64,000 nt of DNA, from assembly GCA_018336015.1 (NCBI GenBank), contig JAGXQZ010000075.1, positions 19,052-83,051 on the forward strand, in the 5' to 3' direction. This DNA is from Algoriphagus sp. (GTDB taxonomy: Bacteria; Bacteroidota; Bacteroidia; Cytophagales; Cyclobacteriaceae). Shown here piece by piece: positions 44,141-53,243 of this stretch (position 1 is its first letter; each line of letters opens with the position of its first letter). The notes under the pieces are model-generated. The model did no database searches. It saw only the letters and a list, made by a program, of their open reading frames with translations, and was not told where the DNA came from. The translations under genes were made by a program, and so were the position numbers.

Positions 44141-45076
44141 TTAATTCCTGAAGGCCTTTTTGATTTGTTTCACCAAAACCTCGTTGATCTTGATATATGA
44201 CTCAAAAGTCCAACCAGCCACATGGGGGGAAAAAATCACGTTTTCCCGCTGAGCCAACCGTTCAAATCCTGCTTTTTGTGAGGCTGAGAATTTCTGAAAC
44301 TTCTCATTTTCCAACACATCCAACACTGCCCCTTTGAGGACTCCCTGATCCAAAGCCTGATTGAGTGTCTCAAAACTGATTACCTCACCTCGTGCGGTAT
44401 TGATCAGCCAAAATGGTTTGGCAAAGCTTTTCAGCTCTTCTAACGTAAAAAAATCTCGGGTTTCCGGAGTCAATGGCACATGGATACTCAAGACATCTGC
44501 TTCAGCTTTGACTTTTTCCCACATCACTTCATGTACGGTCTCCGTACCAAAATCGACCTTGTATTTATCATAGGCTAAAACTTGGACGCCAAAGCCCTTC
44601 AACCTCTTGGCAAAAGCACTTCCCATATTTCCATAGCCAAAAATGCCTACCGTTTTCCCCATCAGCTCATGGCCACGGTTCCCTTCTCGATCCCAAATTC
44701 CCTTTCGCACTTCTTGGTCAGCTTTTGGGATATGGTTAAAGAGAGCCAAAAGACCCCCGATGGCATGTTCGGCCACCGCATCCCGATTTCCTTTTGCTGC
44801 GTGAAAAAGCTTTACTCCACGATCATTTAGGTAATCGAGATCAATCTGATCCAAGCCTGCCCCTGCTCTTCCGATAAATTTCAGCCGGGTGGCTTTTTCC
44901 AAAAGCTCTCGATCCATAGGAGTTTTTGACCGAATGATCAATCCTTCATACGCTCCAACTTGATCGATGATTTCTGCTCTGGTGATTTTTGGAGAATAGG
45001 TAACTTGAAAACCTTCCTTCTCCAGCATATCGAGGATACTTAAGTGCATCTCGTCAATGATTAAAATCTTCATCAT
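44141..45076 (-). CDS. D-2-hydroxyacid dehydrogenase (phosphoglycerate dehydrogenase-like)
   Basis: The 311-residue NAD-dependent enzyme has the Rossmann motif GKTVGIFGYGNMGSAFAK, LNDRGVKLFHAAKGNRDAVAEH, INTARGEVISFE with the substrate Arg, a Glu in LDVLENEKFQ and the catalytic His in FSPHVAGW. It lacks the ACT/ASB regulatory domain of long SerA proteins. The exact substrate (3-phosphoglycerate, glyoxylate or another 2-ketoacid) cannot be told. It is the last gene of an rsmA-mgtE-dehydrogenase run, with a one-base overlap to mgtE. Confidence 0.88.
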   Translation of the reverse strand: MMKILIIDEMHLSILDMLEKEGFQVTYSPKITRAEIIDQVGAYEGLIIRSKTPMDRELLEKATRLKFIGRAGAGLDQIDLDYLNDRGVKLFHAAKGNRDAVAEHAIGGLLALFNHIPKADQEVRKGIWDREGNRGHELMGKTVGIFGYGNMGSAFAKRLKGFGVQVLAYDKYKVDFGTETVHEVMWEKVKAEADVLSIHVPLTPETRDFFTLEELKSFAKPFWLINTARGEVISFETLNQALDQGVLKGAVLDVLENEKFQKFSASQKAGFERLAQRENVIFSPHVAGWTFESYIKINEVLVKQIKKAFRN

Positions 45077-46443
45077 TATAGTTTAAGCAACAGCATGGCT
45101 ACGCCAAAGTAAACGGCTAATCCAAGAAGGTCATTGGTTGTCGTGATAAAGGGACCTGATGCAATGGCAGGATTGATTCCAAATCGGTTGAGTACCAAGG
45201 GAGTCACTGTACCCATAAAGGAAGAAAGTAATACCACGCAGTACAGCGCAGTTCCTACCGTAATCCCAAAAATTGGGTCAAAGCCGTAAAGAAAAACTAC
45301 CACCAAAAAGACAAATCCGCCTAAGACAAAACCATTCAATAATGCCACCAAAAGGCCTTTCAGGAATCTTTGCCAAGGCGTATCATCAAAGGCAGATTTG
45401 GAAGCCAAAGACTGTACAATTAAGGAAGAGGCTTGAATCCCGACATTCCCACCTGTAGCCGCAACCAAGGGAATAAAGGAAGCCAGGGCCAAGTATTTAC
45501 TCAATCCATCTTCAAAAAATCCGATAATCTTCGCCCCCATTAATCCCCCAATCACCCCAATCAATAACCACGGAAGCCGCGCTTTGGAAATGGTAAATAC
45601 GGAGTCGGATTCCTCAATGTCCGCCGACACCCCGGCCATGGCCTGAATATCTTCATCAGCTTCTTCCTGCACGACGTCCAAGATATCATCGACCGTAATC
45701 CTTCCTACCAATTTGTTTTTAGCATTGACTACAGGTACAGATTCCAAGTCATACTTTCTCATGACAGAGGCGACCTCCTCTTGGTCCATGTGAACAGGCA
45801 CGGAAACTACATCCTCATCAAAAATGTCTTCAATCTTTGTTTCGGCCGCAGCCAGAATGATTTTCTTCAAAGAAACTCGTCCCAGAAGTTGCTGCTTATT
45901 GTTAACCACATAGATGGAGTAGATTTTCTCCACATTTTCCGCCTGTCTGCGGATCTCATTGATGGTCTGAACTACATTCCAGTTTTTATTGGCCCGGATA
46001 AATTCCTTGGCCATGATACCCCCGGCAGAATCCTCCTCGTAGCGTAAGAGTTCGAGAATTTGATCCAATTTGATTCGATCCTGAATCTCTGCGATGATTT
46101 CTTCCCGCTCTTTTTCAGGGAAAAAACTCACAATATCCGCTCCATCATCGGAGTCCATCAATTCAATCCAAGAAGCAATCTCTGGGATTTCTAATTCGGG
46201 AAGAACCTTAGCCAGCGTATCCTCATCCAATTCTATCAAAATATCGGATGCCAATTGCTTTTCCAGAAGGCGAAGTACATAGATGGACTCCTGCATGGAC
46301 AATTCGTCCAGCAAAGCGGCAATATCGGCTACATTGACTCCATCGAGAGACTCGAGGATGAAGTCAATATTTCCCTCTTCGATCCCCAGCTGGAGACTTT
46401 CAAGGTACTCTTTGGATAGCTCAAATTGCTTAATTGGTTCCAC
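45076..46443 (-). CDS. mgtE: Magnesium transporter MgtE
   Basis: The 455-residue channel has the N-terminal superhelical domain, two CBS domains (RYEEDSAGGIMAKEFI, EEVASVMRKYDLESVPVV) that sense Mg2+, a connecting helix, and five membrane helices including AATGGNVGIQASSLIVQ and NDLLGLAVYF. The start is GTG at 46443, overlapping rsmA by 14 bases. MgtE is autoregulated at the protein level. No Mg2+ riboswitch was seen, as it lies inside a transcript. Confidence 0.95.
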   Translation of the reverse strand: MEPIKQFELSKEYLESLQLGIEEGNIDFILESLDGVNVADIAALLDELSMQESIYVLRLLEKQLASDILIELDEDTLAKVLPELEIPEIASWIELMDSDDGADIVSFFPEKEREEIIAEIQDRIKLDQILELLRYEEDSAGGIMAKEFIRANKNWNVVQTINEIRRQAENVEKIYSIYVVNNKQQLLGRVSLKKIILAAAETKIEDIFDEDVVSVPVHMDQEEVASVMRKYDLESVPVVNAKNKLVGRITVDDILDVVQEEADEDIQAMAGVSADIEESDSVFTISKARLPWLLIGVIGGLMGAKIIGFFEDGLSKYLALASFIPLVAATGGNVGIQASSLIVQSLASKSAFDDTPWQRFLKGLLVALLNGFVLGGFVFLVVVFLYGFDPIFGITVGTALYCVVLLSSFMGTVTPLVLNRFGINPAIASGPFITTTNDLLGLAVYFGVAMLLLKL

Positions 46444-47239
46444 GCCCTTTTTCGATTTGTTGGGTCAAAAACACAAACTCTGCCACGTCCAATTGTTCGG
46501 CACGCTTGTCCAAGATCGGATTGGATTTGAATTCATCGGCAAGTTGAAAGGATTTCAGTGAATTTCGAAGCGTTTTCCTTCGATTTCCAAAGCCCGCCTT
46601 GACGACTTGCTTGAATAATTTTTCATTGCAATTCAGTTTATCGGTCTGATTTCGGGTAAGCCGGATCACTCCCGAATTGACTTTGGGAGGAGGATTAAAT
46701 ACCCCCGGAGGCACCGAAAAAAGATACTCAATATCAAACCAAGCCTGAAGCAATACAGAAAGAATCCCGTAATCCTTATTCCCCTTAGGTGAGGCAATTC
46801 GCTGGGCTACTTCTTTTTGAAGCATGCAGACCACCTCAGTCACCCGGTCTTTTTCTTCCAGCACCTTGAAGAAGATCTGCGAGGAAATATTGTAGGGAAA
46901 ATTACCTGCAATGGCATAAGGCTCAGGAAAGATTTGAGAAAAATCATACCTCAAAAAATCCCCTTCAATGATTTTGTCACTAAGCTGAGGATACTTCTGG
47001 TGAAGGTAATCGATACTTTCCTTGTCGATATCGATCAAGTACAGGTCCAAATTCCTCTTTAATAGAAAATCAGTCAACACCCCCATCCCAGGACCGATCT
47101 CCAATACTTTGGAGACGCCTCTATGACCATTGACAGCCTGAGCAATACGCTCGGCAATACTCAAATCAGTCAAAAAATGCTGCCCGAGGTGCTTTTTGGG
47201 TTTGACTTTTTCCATCGGTTGGCTGTGATAAATTTTCAT
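46430..47239 (-). CDS. rsmA: 16S rRNA adenine-N6,N6-dimethyltransferase RsmA (KsgA)
   Basis: RsmA dimethylates A1518 and A1519 in 16S rRNA. The protein has KKHLGQHFLTDLSIAERIA, VLEIGPGMGVLTDFLL (SAM motif I), GDFLRYDF, AGNFPYNISSQIFFKVL (motif IV NFPY) and PPGVFNPPPKVNSGVIRL. Either ATG at 47239 or at 47215 is possible. The longer form (269 residues) is used. It is divergent from pdxA with an 88-base spacer. Confidence 0.96.
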   Translation of the reverse strand: MKIYHSQPMEKVKPKKHLGQHFLTDLSIAERIAQAVNGHRGVSKVLEIGPGMGVLTDFLLKRNLDLYLIDIDKESIDYLHQKYPQLSDKIIEGDFLRYDFSQIFPEPYAIAGNFPYNISSQIFFKVLEEKDRVTEVVCMLQKEVAQRIASPKGNKDYGILSVLLQAWFDIEYLFSVPPGVFNPPPKVNSGVIRLTRNQTDKLNCNEKLFKQVVKAGFGNRRKTLRNSLKSFQLADEFKSNPILDKRAEQLDVAEFVFLTQQIEKGRGTN

Positions 47240-47327
47240 AAATTGCAGGCCTAAAAATACGGGAATATTCCAAAATGCTTCGGAAAATTGTCAATGACCC
47301 ACCTAGGGAGATTAAACTACCATAAAC

Positions 47328-48344
47328 GTGAGAAAAAATAAACCCATCATCGGAATCAGCATCGGAGATATCAATGGAATCGGTGTAGAAGTCACTTTGA
47401 AAGCTTTGGCTGATGTCAGAATTTACAAATCGTTTACTCCGCTGATTTATGGACATGGAAAGGTTTTATCATTTTATAAAAAACTTCTAAACCTAGAGGA
47501 GTTTAATTTTGCTCAAGTCAGATCCATAGAAGAAGTTCAGCACCGAAAAGTCAATGTGATCAATATCGTAGAAGAAAGCCCCGAGGTTATCCCAGGCGTA
47601 GAAACTCATGAAGCTGGAAAATTTGCTTTGGAGTCACTCAAGGCAGCTATGGAAGACTTGAAATCCGGTAGAATCCAAGGTCTGGTTACAGCTCCTGTAA
47701 ATAAAAACAACATCAATTCGGAAGAACTTCCATTTGTTGGCCATACTGAATTCATTACCCAAACAGTAGGTGCAAAAGATAGCCTGATGATGATGGTCAG
47801 TGAGGATTTGAGAGTGGGTTTAGTTACTGGCCATATCCCAGTATCCCAAATTTCTCAATCACTCACCAAGGAAAAAGTACTTCAAAAAATCAACATCTTC
47901 CTCAAGAGTTTAAAAGAGGATTTTGGAATCGACAAACCGAAAATTGCCATTTTGGGACTTAATCCGCATGCCGGGGAAGATGGCTTATTGGGCACAGAAG
48001 AGGAAGAAATACTCAAGCCAGCTATCCGGGAGATGAAGGACAAAAATCACTACGTATTCGGACCTTATCCAGCGGATGGATTTTTTGGAATGATGCACCA
48101 AAAACGCTTTGACGGGGTGCTGGCTATGTATCACGATCAGGGATTGATCCCTTTCAAGTCTATGGCATTCAGCACGGGAGTAAACTTTACTGCAGGACTT
48201 CCTGTGGTAAGAACTTCACCTGACCATGGCACTGCATATAACATCGCCGGTAAAAATGTAGCCGAAGAAGGTTCTATGAGAGCAGCCCTACATTTGGCAG
48301 CAGATATTGTAAATCTGCACTTAGGCGAAGAGGAAGAAGGTTAA
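47328..48344 (+). CDS. pdxA: 4-hydroxythreonine-4-phosphate dehydrogenase
   Basis: PdxA takes part in pyridoxal-phosphate synthesis. The 338-residue protein has GISIGDINGIGVEVTLKAL at the N-terminus, LVTAPVNKNNI, FVGHTEFI, LGLNPHAGEDG (His for metal), MYHDQGLIPFK and RTSPDHGTAYNIAG. A GTG start at 47328 is used. An rsmA-pdxA pairing is known in other bacteria, here in divergent form. Confidence 0.95.
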   Translation: MRKNKPIIGISIGDINGIGVEVTLKALADVRIYKSFTPLIYGHGKVLSFYKKLLNLEEFNFAQVRSIEEVQHRKVNVINIVEESPEVIPGVETHEAGKFALESLKAAMEDLKSGRIQGLVTAPVNKNNINSEELPFVGHTEFITQTVGAKDSLMMMVSEDLRVGLVTGHIPVSQISQSLTKEKVLQKINIFLKSLKEDFGIDKPKIAILGLNPHAGEDGLLGTEEEEILKPAIREMKDKNHYVFGPYPADGFFGMMHQKRFDGVLAMYHDQGLIPFKSMAFSTGVNFTAGLPVVRTSPDHGTAYNIAGKNVAEEGSMRAALHLAADIVNLHLGEEEEG

Positions 48345-48360
48345 GGGAATCCAAAAAAGA

Positions 48361-48405
48361 AGCTGAAAACCAAATTTTATTTTAAATCTGTTTCAGCTAT
48401 TTTAA
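48361..48405 (+). terminator. Terminator of pdxA
   Basis: AGCTGAAA (48361-48368) pairs with TTTCAGCT (48391-48398), with extra inner pairing, and is followed by ATTTTA. Its descending arm overlaps the region where the yceD promoter's -33 element would lie. Confidence 0.7.
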
Positions 48406-48414
48406 ATAATTACC

Positions 48415-48422
48415 TACATTTG
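48415..48422 (+). promoter_or_regulatory. -7 element of the yceD-rpmF promoter
   Basis: TACATTTG fits TAnnTTTG. The -33 region has only a weak TTT at 48391-48393. An AGGAG (48436-48440), rare in this window, lies eight bases before the GTG start and supports that start. Confidence 0.55.
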
Positions 48423-48447
48423 CGGTCTTAAATCAGGAGCGTGAATC

Positions 48448-49020
48448 GTGAAATTCTGGAAAACATTTGATATTGAAGTCATTAAGTTTAAAGAAGGACG
48501 CCACGAAATTGACTTCGAAATTGAAGACAAGTTCTTTCAAAGTTTCGAAGACAATGAACTTCTGAAAAAAGGCAAGCTGACCGTACGGGTCATCATGGAA
48601 AAGGGAGCCAATGTGATTGAGCTAACCTTTTTGATCAAAGGAACGGTGGAACTCACCTGTGACCGGAGTCTGGAGATATTTGACCATGATCTCAACTTTA
48701 CTGAGAAAATGATTTATAAATATGGTTCAGAGGAGCAGGAAATAGACGAAAACGTCTACATGATCACGAGGGATACCCCTTCCATCAATGTAGCCCAGCT
48801 CATTTACGAGTTTATCCTTTTGGCATTACCTGCCAAAAAAATCCATCCGGACTACAAAAATGAATTGGACGACGAAGACGATTTTGATACAGAGGGAGGG
48901 TTTATTTTTCTCGATCAAGAAACAGAGGAGTCTGAAGATTCGAATGAAGAAGAAGAACCAAAGCCAGTTGATCCAAGATGGGAACAGCTGTTAAAATTAA
49001 AAAACAAAGAACAATCATAA
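48448..49020 (+). CDS. YceD-family (DUF177) protein
   Basis: The 190-residue, acidic protein has the DUF177 landmarks: a beta-rich domain with FLIKGTVELTCDRSLEIFDHDL (conserved C-D-R motif) and SINVAQLIYEFILLALPAKKIHPD, followed by a very acidic tail. YceD proteins are encoded before rpmF in many bacteria and are linked to rRNA or 23S maturation. Here rpmF follows by 12 bases. It starts with GTG after an AGGAG. Confidence 0.9.
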   Translation: MKFWKTFDIEVIKFKEGRHEIDFEIEDKFFQSFEDNELLKKGKLTVRVIMEKGANVIELTFLIKGTVELTCDRSLEIFDHDLNFTEKMIYKYGSEEQEIDENVYMITRDTPSINVAQLIYEFILLALPAKKIHPDYKNELDDEDDFDTEGGFIFLDQETEESEDSNEEEEPKPVDPRWEQLLKLKNKEQS

Positions 49021-49032
49021 ACCACGTATAAG

Positions 49033-49224
49033 ATGGCACATCCTAAACGCAAAATTTCGAAAACCAGAAGAGATAAGAGAAGAACTCATTATAAACTGGA
49101 AGCACCTGGATTGGCAAAATGCCCAACCACCGGTGAAATGCACTTGCCTCACAGAGCTTTTTGGCTTGATGGCAAACTGTACTACAAGGGACAAGTAATC
49201 ATCGAAAAGGAAGTTAGAGCTTAA
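49033..49224 (+). CDS. rpmF: 50S ribosomal protein L32
   Basis: The 63-residue protein [22 protein letters not shown]... matches L32 throughout. The zinc-ribbon cysteines are incomplete (one Cys in [16 protein letters not shown]), which indicates the zinc-independent form. It forms an operon with the upstream yceD gene and ends at a strong terminator. Confidence 0.97.
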   Translation: MAHPKRKISKTRRDKRRTHYKLEAPGLAKCPTTGEMHLPHRAFWLDGKLYYKGQVIIEKEVRA

Positions 49225-49243
49225 TTTTCTTTATAAAAATCAT

Positions 49244-49277
49244 AAAAATCCACTCTCCAAAAGAGTGGATTTTTTTA
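49244..49277 (+). terminator. Terminator after rpmF
   Basis: AAAAATCCACTCT (49244-49256) pairs perfectly with AGAGTGGATTTTT (49262-49274) over a 5-base loop, then further T. Confidence 0.93.
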
Positions 49278-49335
49278 TGCGTAAATACAAGAAACCTGAA
49301 AACCAACACTTTACATAAAGTAAGGAAGTAAGGCT

Positions 49336-49366
49336 TTGGTGGACAAAGGTCATTATACTATTTTTG
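49336..49366 (+). promoter_or_regulatory. Bacteroidota-type promoter of fabH-efp
   Basis: TTG (49336-49338), a 20-base spacer and TATTTTTG (49359-49366) match the consensus. The leader of about 75 bases ends in a small hairpin (CGATTG, TAAAG, CAATCG, 49412-49428) 20 bases before the ATG. Confidence 0.72.
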
Positions 49367-49448
49367 GCCTCTCTCGGAAAACGCCTTTGAACCAAATGAT
49401 CCGAAGAGACGCGATTGTAAAGCAATCGAACCTATCAAACCCAACACA

Positions 49449-50447
49449 ATGGACAAAATAAGAGCCATGATCACCGGTATTCAAGGGTATGTCCCTGAAT
49501 ACAGACTCACCAACAAAGAATTGGAATCTCTAGTAGAAACCAATGATGAGTGGATAACCTCTCGCACCGGGATCAAAGAAAGAAGAATCCTCAAAGGAGA
49601 AAATCAAGGAACATCAGTTATGGGAATCGAGGCGGTAAAGGGCCTTCTCGAAAAAACCGGAACTGATCCATTGGACATTGAGCTGATCATTTGTGCCACA
49701 GTCACTCCTGACATGCCTTTCCCTGCTACTGCAAACATCATTGCGGACAAAGTAGGTGCTAAAAAATCCTTTTCTTTTGATATCGGAGCAGCATGTTCTG
49801 GTTTCCTTTACGCACTTCAGCTTGGAGCACAATTTATCCAAGCCGGCACTCACAAAAAAGTGGTGGTGGTAGGAGCCGATAAGATGTCAGCAATTGTGGA
49901 TTACCAAGACCGAACCACCTGTATCCTTTTCGGAGATGGTGCCGGAGCGGTTCTATTGGAAGCCACCACTGAAGAGTACGGTGTTATGGACGCTATTTTG
50001 AAAGCTGATGGTTCGGGTGAAGCTTACCTCCACATGAAGGCCGGTGGTAGCCGTAAACCTGCAACAGCTGAGACCTTGGCGAATCGTGAGCACTATGCCT
50101 ATCAGGAAGGTGCTACTGTATTCAAATTTGCAGTGACCAACATGGCAGACGTAAGTGCCGAAGTAATGGAAAGAAACGGACTGAAAGGTGATGACATTGC
50201 TTGGCTAGTTCCACATCAAGCAAACAAGCGAATTATCGATGCTACTGCCAACAGAATGGGAGTAGGTCCAGAAAAAGTAATGATGAATATTGAGCGATAT
50301 GGTAATACCACGGCCGCTACCATCCCGTTGTGTCTATGGGAATATGAAAACCAGCTTAAAAAAGGAGACAACTTGATCCTTGCTGCGTTTGGTGGCGGAT
50401 TTACCTGGGGCGCCATCTACCTAAAGTGGGCTTTGGATCCGAAATAA
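49449..50447 (+). CDS. fabH: Beta-ketoacyl-[ACP] synthase III
   Basis: FabH starts fatty-acid synthesis by condensing acyl-CoA with malonyl-ACP. The 332-residue protein has the complete triad: Cys116 in GAACSGFLY, His256 in VPHQANKRI and Asn286 in [10 protein letters not shown]. It also has [10 protein letters not shown] near the N-terminus. It is followed by efp and accBC. Lipid genes around efp suggest coordination of membrane synthesis with translation. Confidence 0.95.
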   Translation: MDKIRAMITGIQGYVPEYRLTNKELESLVETNDEWITSRTGIKERRILKGENQGTSVMGIEAVKGLLEKTGTDPLDIELIICATVTPDMPFPATANIIADKVGAKKSFSFDIGAACSGFLYALQLGAQFIQAGTHKKVVVVGADKMSAIVDYQDRTTCILFGDGAGAVLLEATTEEYGVMDAILKADGSGEAYLHMKAGGSRKPATAETLANREHYAYQEGATVFKFAVTNMADVSAEVMERNGLKGDDIAWLVPHQANKRIIDATANRMGVGPEKVMMNIERYGNTTAATIPLCLWEYENQLKKGDNLILAAFGGGFTWGAIYLKWALDPK

Positions 50448-50469
50448 ACAAACAGAATATACCTAAACT

Positions 50470-51033
50470 ATGGCAAGTACTGCAGATTTTAAGAATGGAC
50501 TCTGTCTGGAAATGAACAACGATATTTTCTCTATCGTTGAATTCCAGCACGTTAAACCAGGAAAAGGAGCAGCCTTCGTACGCACCAAGCTAAAAAGTCT
50601 AAGAACTGGTAAAACCCTGGATAAGACCTTTAATGCGGGTGAAAAAGTAACCACTGCACGAGTTGAGAAAAGACCCCATCAGTTTCTTTATGCAGATGAT
50701 ATGGGATACAACTTCATGGACACGGAGACTTTTGAACAGATTTCTTTGGAAGAAAGACTGATCGAAAGACCAAAACTACTAAAGGATGGACAAAACGTAG
50801 ATATTTTAGTCCACGCAGAAACAGAAACCCCCCTATCGGTGGAGTTACCTCCTTTTGTAGAATTGATGATCACCTATACTGAGCCTGGCATCAAAGGTGA
50901 TACGGCTACTAATGCACTTAAACCTGCCACGGTAGAAACCGGTGCAACGGTAATGGTCCCTCTTTTTGTGGATCAAGACACTTTGATCAGAGTAGATACC
51001 CGAGATGGTTCGTACTCAGAAAGAGTAAAATAA
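50470..51033 (+). CDS. efp: Translation elongation factor P
   Basis: EF-P relieves stalling at polyproline. The 187-residue protein has the KOW/SH3-like N-terminal domain with the modification loop [17 protein letters not shown], where the tip Lys is a candidate for post-translational modification, two OB folds, and the C-terminal signature [28 protein letters not shown]. It lies 22 bases after fabH. Confidence 0.96.
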   Translation: MASTADFKNGLCLEMNNDIFSIVEFQHVKPGKGAAFVRTKLKSLRTGKTLDKTFNAGEKVTTARVEKRPHQFLYADDMGYNFMDTETFEQISLEERLIERPKLLKDGQNVDILVHAETETPLSVELPPFVELMITYTEPGIKGDTATNALKPATVETGATVMVPLFVDQDTLIRVDTRDGSYSERVK

Positions 51034-51042
51034 ATATAATCG

Positions 51043-51078
51043 GCTGTGTGATTTCTTTAAATTACACAGCTTTATTGT
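51043..51078 (+). terminator. Terminator-like hairpin between efp and accB
   Basis: GCTGTGTGATTT (51043-51054) pairs with AAATTACACAGC (51059-51070) with one G-T pair. A T-rich tail (TTTATTGTTTTT) follows. Only 23 bases separate it from the accB start, leaving no room for a normal promoter after it. Confidence 0.82.
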
Positions 51079-51093
51079 TTTTAACCCAACCAC

Positions 51094-51606
51094 ATGATGT
51101 CCAAAGACATTGAACAAAAAAAGAATCCTATGAAAGCGAAAGAGATTCAGGAGCTGATCGATTATATCTCCAACTCCGGCCTGGCAGAAGTCAAAATCAA
51201 GACAGAAGAGTTCGAACTTTCTATCAAAAAATACGCTGATTCCGCTGCGGTAGCACCAGCTCCACAAGTGTTCATGCATGCCCCTGCACCGGCTCCTGTC
51301 GCTGCTGCTCCTGCAGCACCGGCTCCGGCTCCCGCAGCAGCTCCTGCTTCTACCCCTTCCAATTTGGTAGAAATTAAATCTCCAATGATTGGTACGTTCT
51401 ATCTTACTCCTAATCCTGATTCCGCTCCTTTTGTAACTGAAGGTGCATCAATTAGAGCAGGTCAGACAGTCTGCATCATTGAGGCAATGAAACTTTTCAA
51501 CGAAATCGAATCTGAGATTTCAGGAAAGATTGTAAAAATCCTAGTTTCCAATGCAACACCTGTAGAATACGATCAGCCATTGTTCTTGGTCGATCCTGCA
51601 GGATGA
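51094..51606 (+). CDS. accB: Acetyl-CoA carboxylase biotin carboxyl carrier protein
   Basis: The 170-residue carrier has an N-terminal domain, an Ala/Pro-rich flexible linker (about residues 53-88) and the biotinyl domain with EAMKLFNEI. Lys133 is the biotin site. The ATG at 51094 is used. A later ATG at residue 13 is also possible. It is followed by accC 24 bases later. Confidence 0.95.
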   Translation: MMSKDIEQKKNPMKAKEIQELIDYISNSGLAEVKIKTEEFELSIKKYADSAAVAPAPQVFMHAPAPAPVAAAPAAPAPAPAAAPASTPSNLVEIKSPMIGTFYLTPNPDSAPFVTEGASIRAGQTVCIIEAMKLFNEIESEISGKIVKILVSNATPVEYDQPLFLVDPAG

Positions 51607-51630
51607 TTTTTCCACTAAATCAATAACAGC

Positions 51631-52980
51631 GTGTTTAAGAAAATCTTAATAGCTAACCGTGGAGAAATCGCACTGAGGGTAATCCGAACCTGCAAAGAAA
51701 TGGGCATCAAAACGGTGGCCGTCTATTCCACTGCTGATAAAGACAGCCTTCATGTGAGATTTGCAGACGAAGCAGTGTGTATTGGACCGGCTCCCAGCCG
51801 TGAATCCTATCTCAATATCCCTAGAATCATTGCCGCCGCAGAAATCACCAATGCGGATGCGATCCATCCCGGTTATGGGTTTCTGTCTGAAAATGCCGAA
51901 TTCTCACGAATCTGTGAAGAATACGGCATCAAATTCATCGGAGCTTCTCCAGATATGATCGCCAAAATGGGTGATAAGGCTACCGCAAAGGCTACCATGA
52001 AAGCAGCAGGAGTCCCTACCATCCCAGGATCTGACGGATTGTTGGACTCCATTGAGCAAGGCTTGAAGATTGCCAATGAAATGGGCTACCCTGTCATCCT
52101 CAAAGCAACTGCTGGAGGTGGTGGTCGCGGAATGCGTATTGTCAAAGAAGACAAAGAATTCAAAAAAGCTTGGGATGACGCGAAAATGGAATCCGGAGCT
52201 GCTTTTGGCAACGATGGTCTTTATTTGGAAAAATTCGTAGAAGAACCCCGCCATATTGAAATTCAAGTGGTAGGCGATCGGACCGGAAAAGCTTGCCATC
52301 TTTCTGAGAGAGATTGCTCTATCCAGAGAAGACATCAAAAACTAGTCGAAGAAACCCCTTCTCCATTTATCACTGAAGAACTACGTGAGGCGATGGGTAA
52401 AGCTGCCATCAAAGGTGCTGAAGCAATCGGCTATGAAGGTGCAGGCACCATCGAATTCTTGGTAGATAAGCACCGCAATTTCTACTTCATGGAGATGAAT
52501 ACCCGAATTCAAGTGGAGCATCCCATCACGGAAGAAGTAACTGATTTTGACTTAATCAAAGAGCAAATCAAAGTGGCTGCTGGAGAAACTATCTCTGGTA
52601 GAAACTACTTCCCTAAGCTCTATGCGATGGAATGTCGAATCAATGCAGAAGATCCTGCCAATGGCTTCCGACCAAGTCCAGGAAAAATCAATTACCTGCA
52701 TATTCCGGGAGGAAGAGGAGTTCGTGTCGATTCCCACGTGTATGCTGGCTATGTGATTCCGCCAAATTATGATTCTATGATTGCTAAACTGATTGTAAGC
52801 GGTCAGTCTAGAGAAGAAGTGATCGTTAGGATGAAAAGGGCTTTGGAAGAATTTGTAATTGATGGAATCAAAACTACAATCCCTTTCCATATTGCTTTAC
52901 TGGAAAACGAACAGTTTAAAGAAGGAAACTTCACCACGAAATTTTTGGAGACCTTCGATTTTTCAGTAATCAAAGCTTAA
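51631..52980 (+). CDS. accC: Acetyl-CoA carboxylase biotin carboxylase subunit
   Basis: AccC carboxylates the biotin of AccB with ATP and bicarbonate. The 449-residue ATP-grasp enzyme starts at GTG 51631 ([20 protein letters not shown]), with the glycine loop [59 protein letters not shown] and the catalytic Arg. All are normal. Confidence 0.97.
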   Translation: MFKKILIANRGEIALRVIRTCKEMGIKTVAVYSTADKDSLHVRFADEAVCIGPAPSRESYLNIPRIIAAAEITNADAIHPGYGFLSENAEFSRICEEYGIKFIGASPDMIAKMGDKATAKATMKAAGVPTIPGSDGLLDSIEQGLKIANEMGYPVILKATAGGGGRGMRIVKEDKEFKKAWDDAKMESGAAFGNDGLYLEKFVEEPRHIEIQVVGDRTGKACHLSERDCSIQRRHQKLVEETPSPFITEELREAMGKAAIKGAEAIGYEGAGTIEFLVDKHRNFYFMEMNTRIQVEHPITEEVTDFDLIKEQIKVAAGETISGRNYFPKLYAMECRINAEDPANGFRPSPGKINYLHIPGGRGVRVDSHVYAGYVIPPNYDSMIAKLIVSGQSREEVIVRMKRALEEFVIDGIKTTIPFHIALLENEQFKEGNFTTKFLETFDFSVIKA

Positions 52981-53000
52981 GTAAGAATAACATTTTCCAC

Positions 53001-53029
53001 AAAAGCCACTTTCAAAAAGTGGCTTTTTG
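53001..53029 (+). terminator. Terminator after accC
   Basis: AAAAGCCACTT (53001-53011) pairs perfectly with AAGTGGCTTTT (53017-53027) over five bases, with a further T after it. Confidence 0.92.
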
Positions 53030-53243
53030 CTTTTCTAGGTAAACCTTCTTATCAATTCACATTTAGATTTAATAATTAAGCCTTATATGATTGGATTACA
53101 AGTAAATAGAAAATCAAACATTCAACTTTTTTGTCGCATCCATAAGTAATTGCTACTAGTGATCATTATAAAAATTTAAAAAATATCAACTCAACTTTTA
53201 TAATTTTTTTTCATAACTTAATCACCGATTAAGATTTACCCAA
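53030..53243. other. AT-rich intergenic region upstream of the PSD1 gene, with a palindrome
   Basis: This stretch is AT-rich with no coding frame. The one clear structure is CTTAATC, ACC, GATTAAG at 53217-53233, a perfect 7-3-7 inverted repeat ending 10 bases before the PSD1 start codon, a plausible operator. No consensus promoter was found. Confidence 0.55.

Noticed and set aside
45076..47239. Mg2+ riboswitch before mgtE
   Set aside because: mgtE begins inside the rsmA gene with a 14-base overlap, which leaves no leader for a riboswitch.
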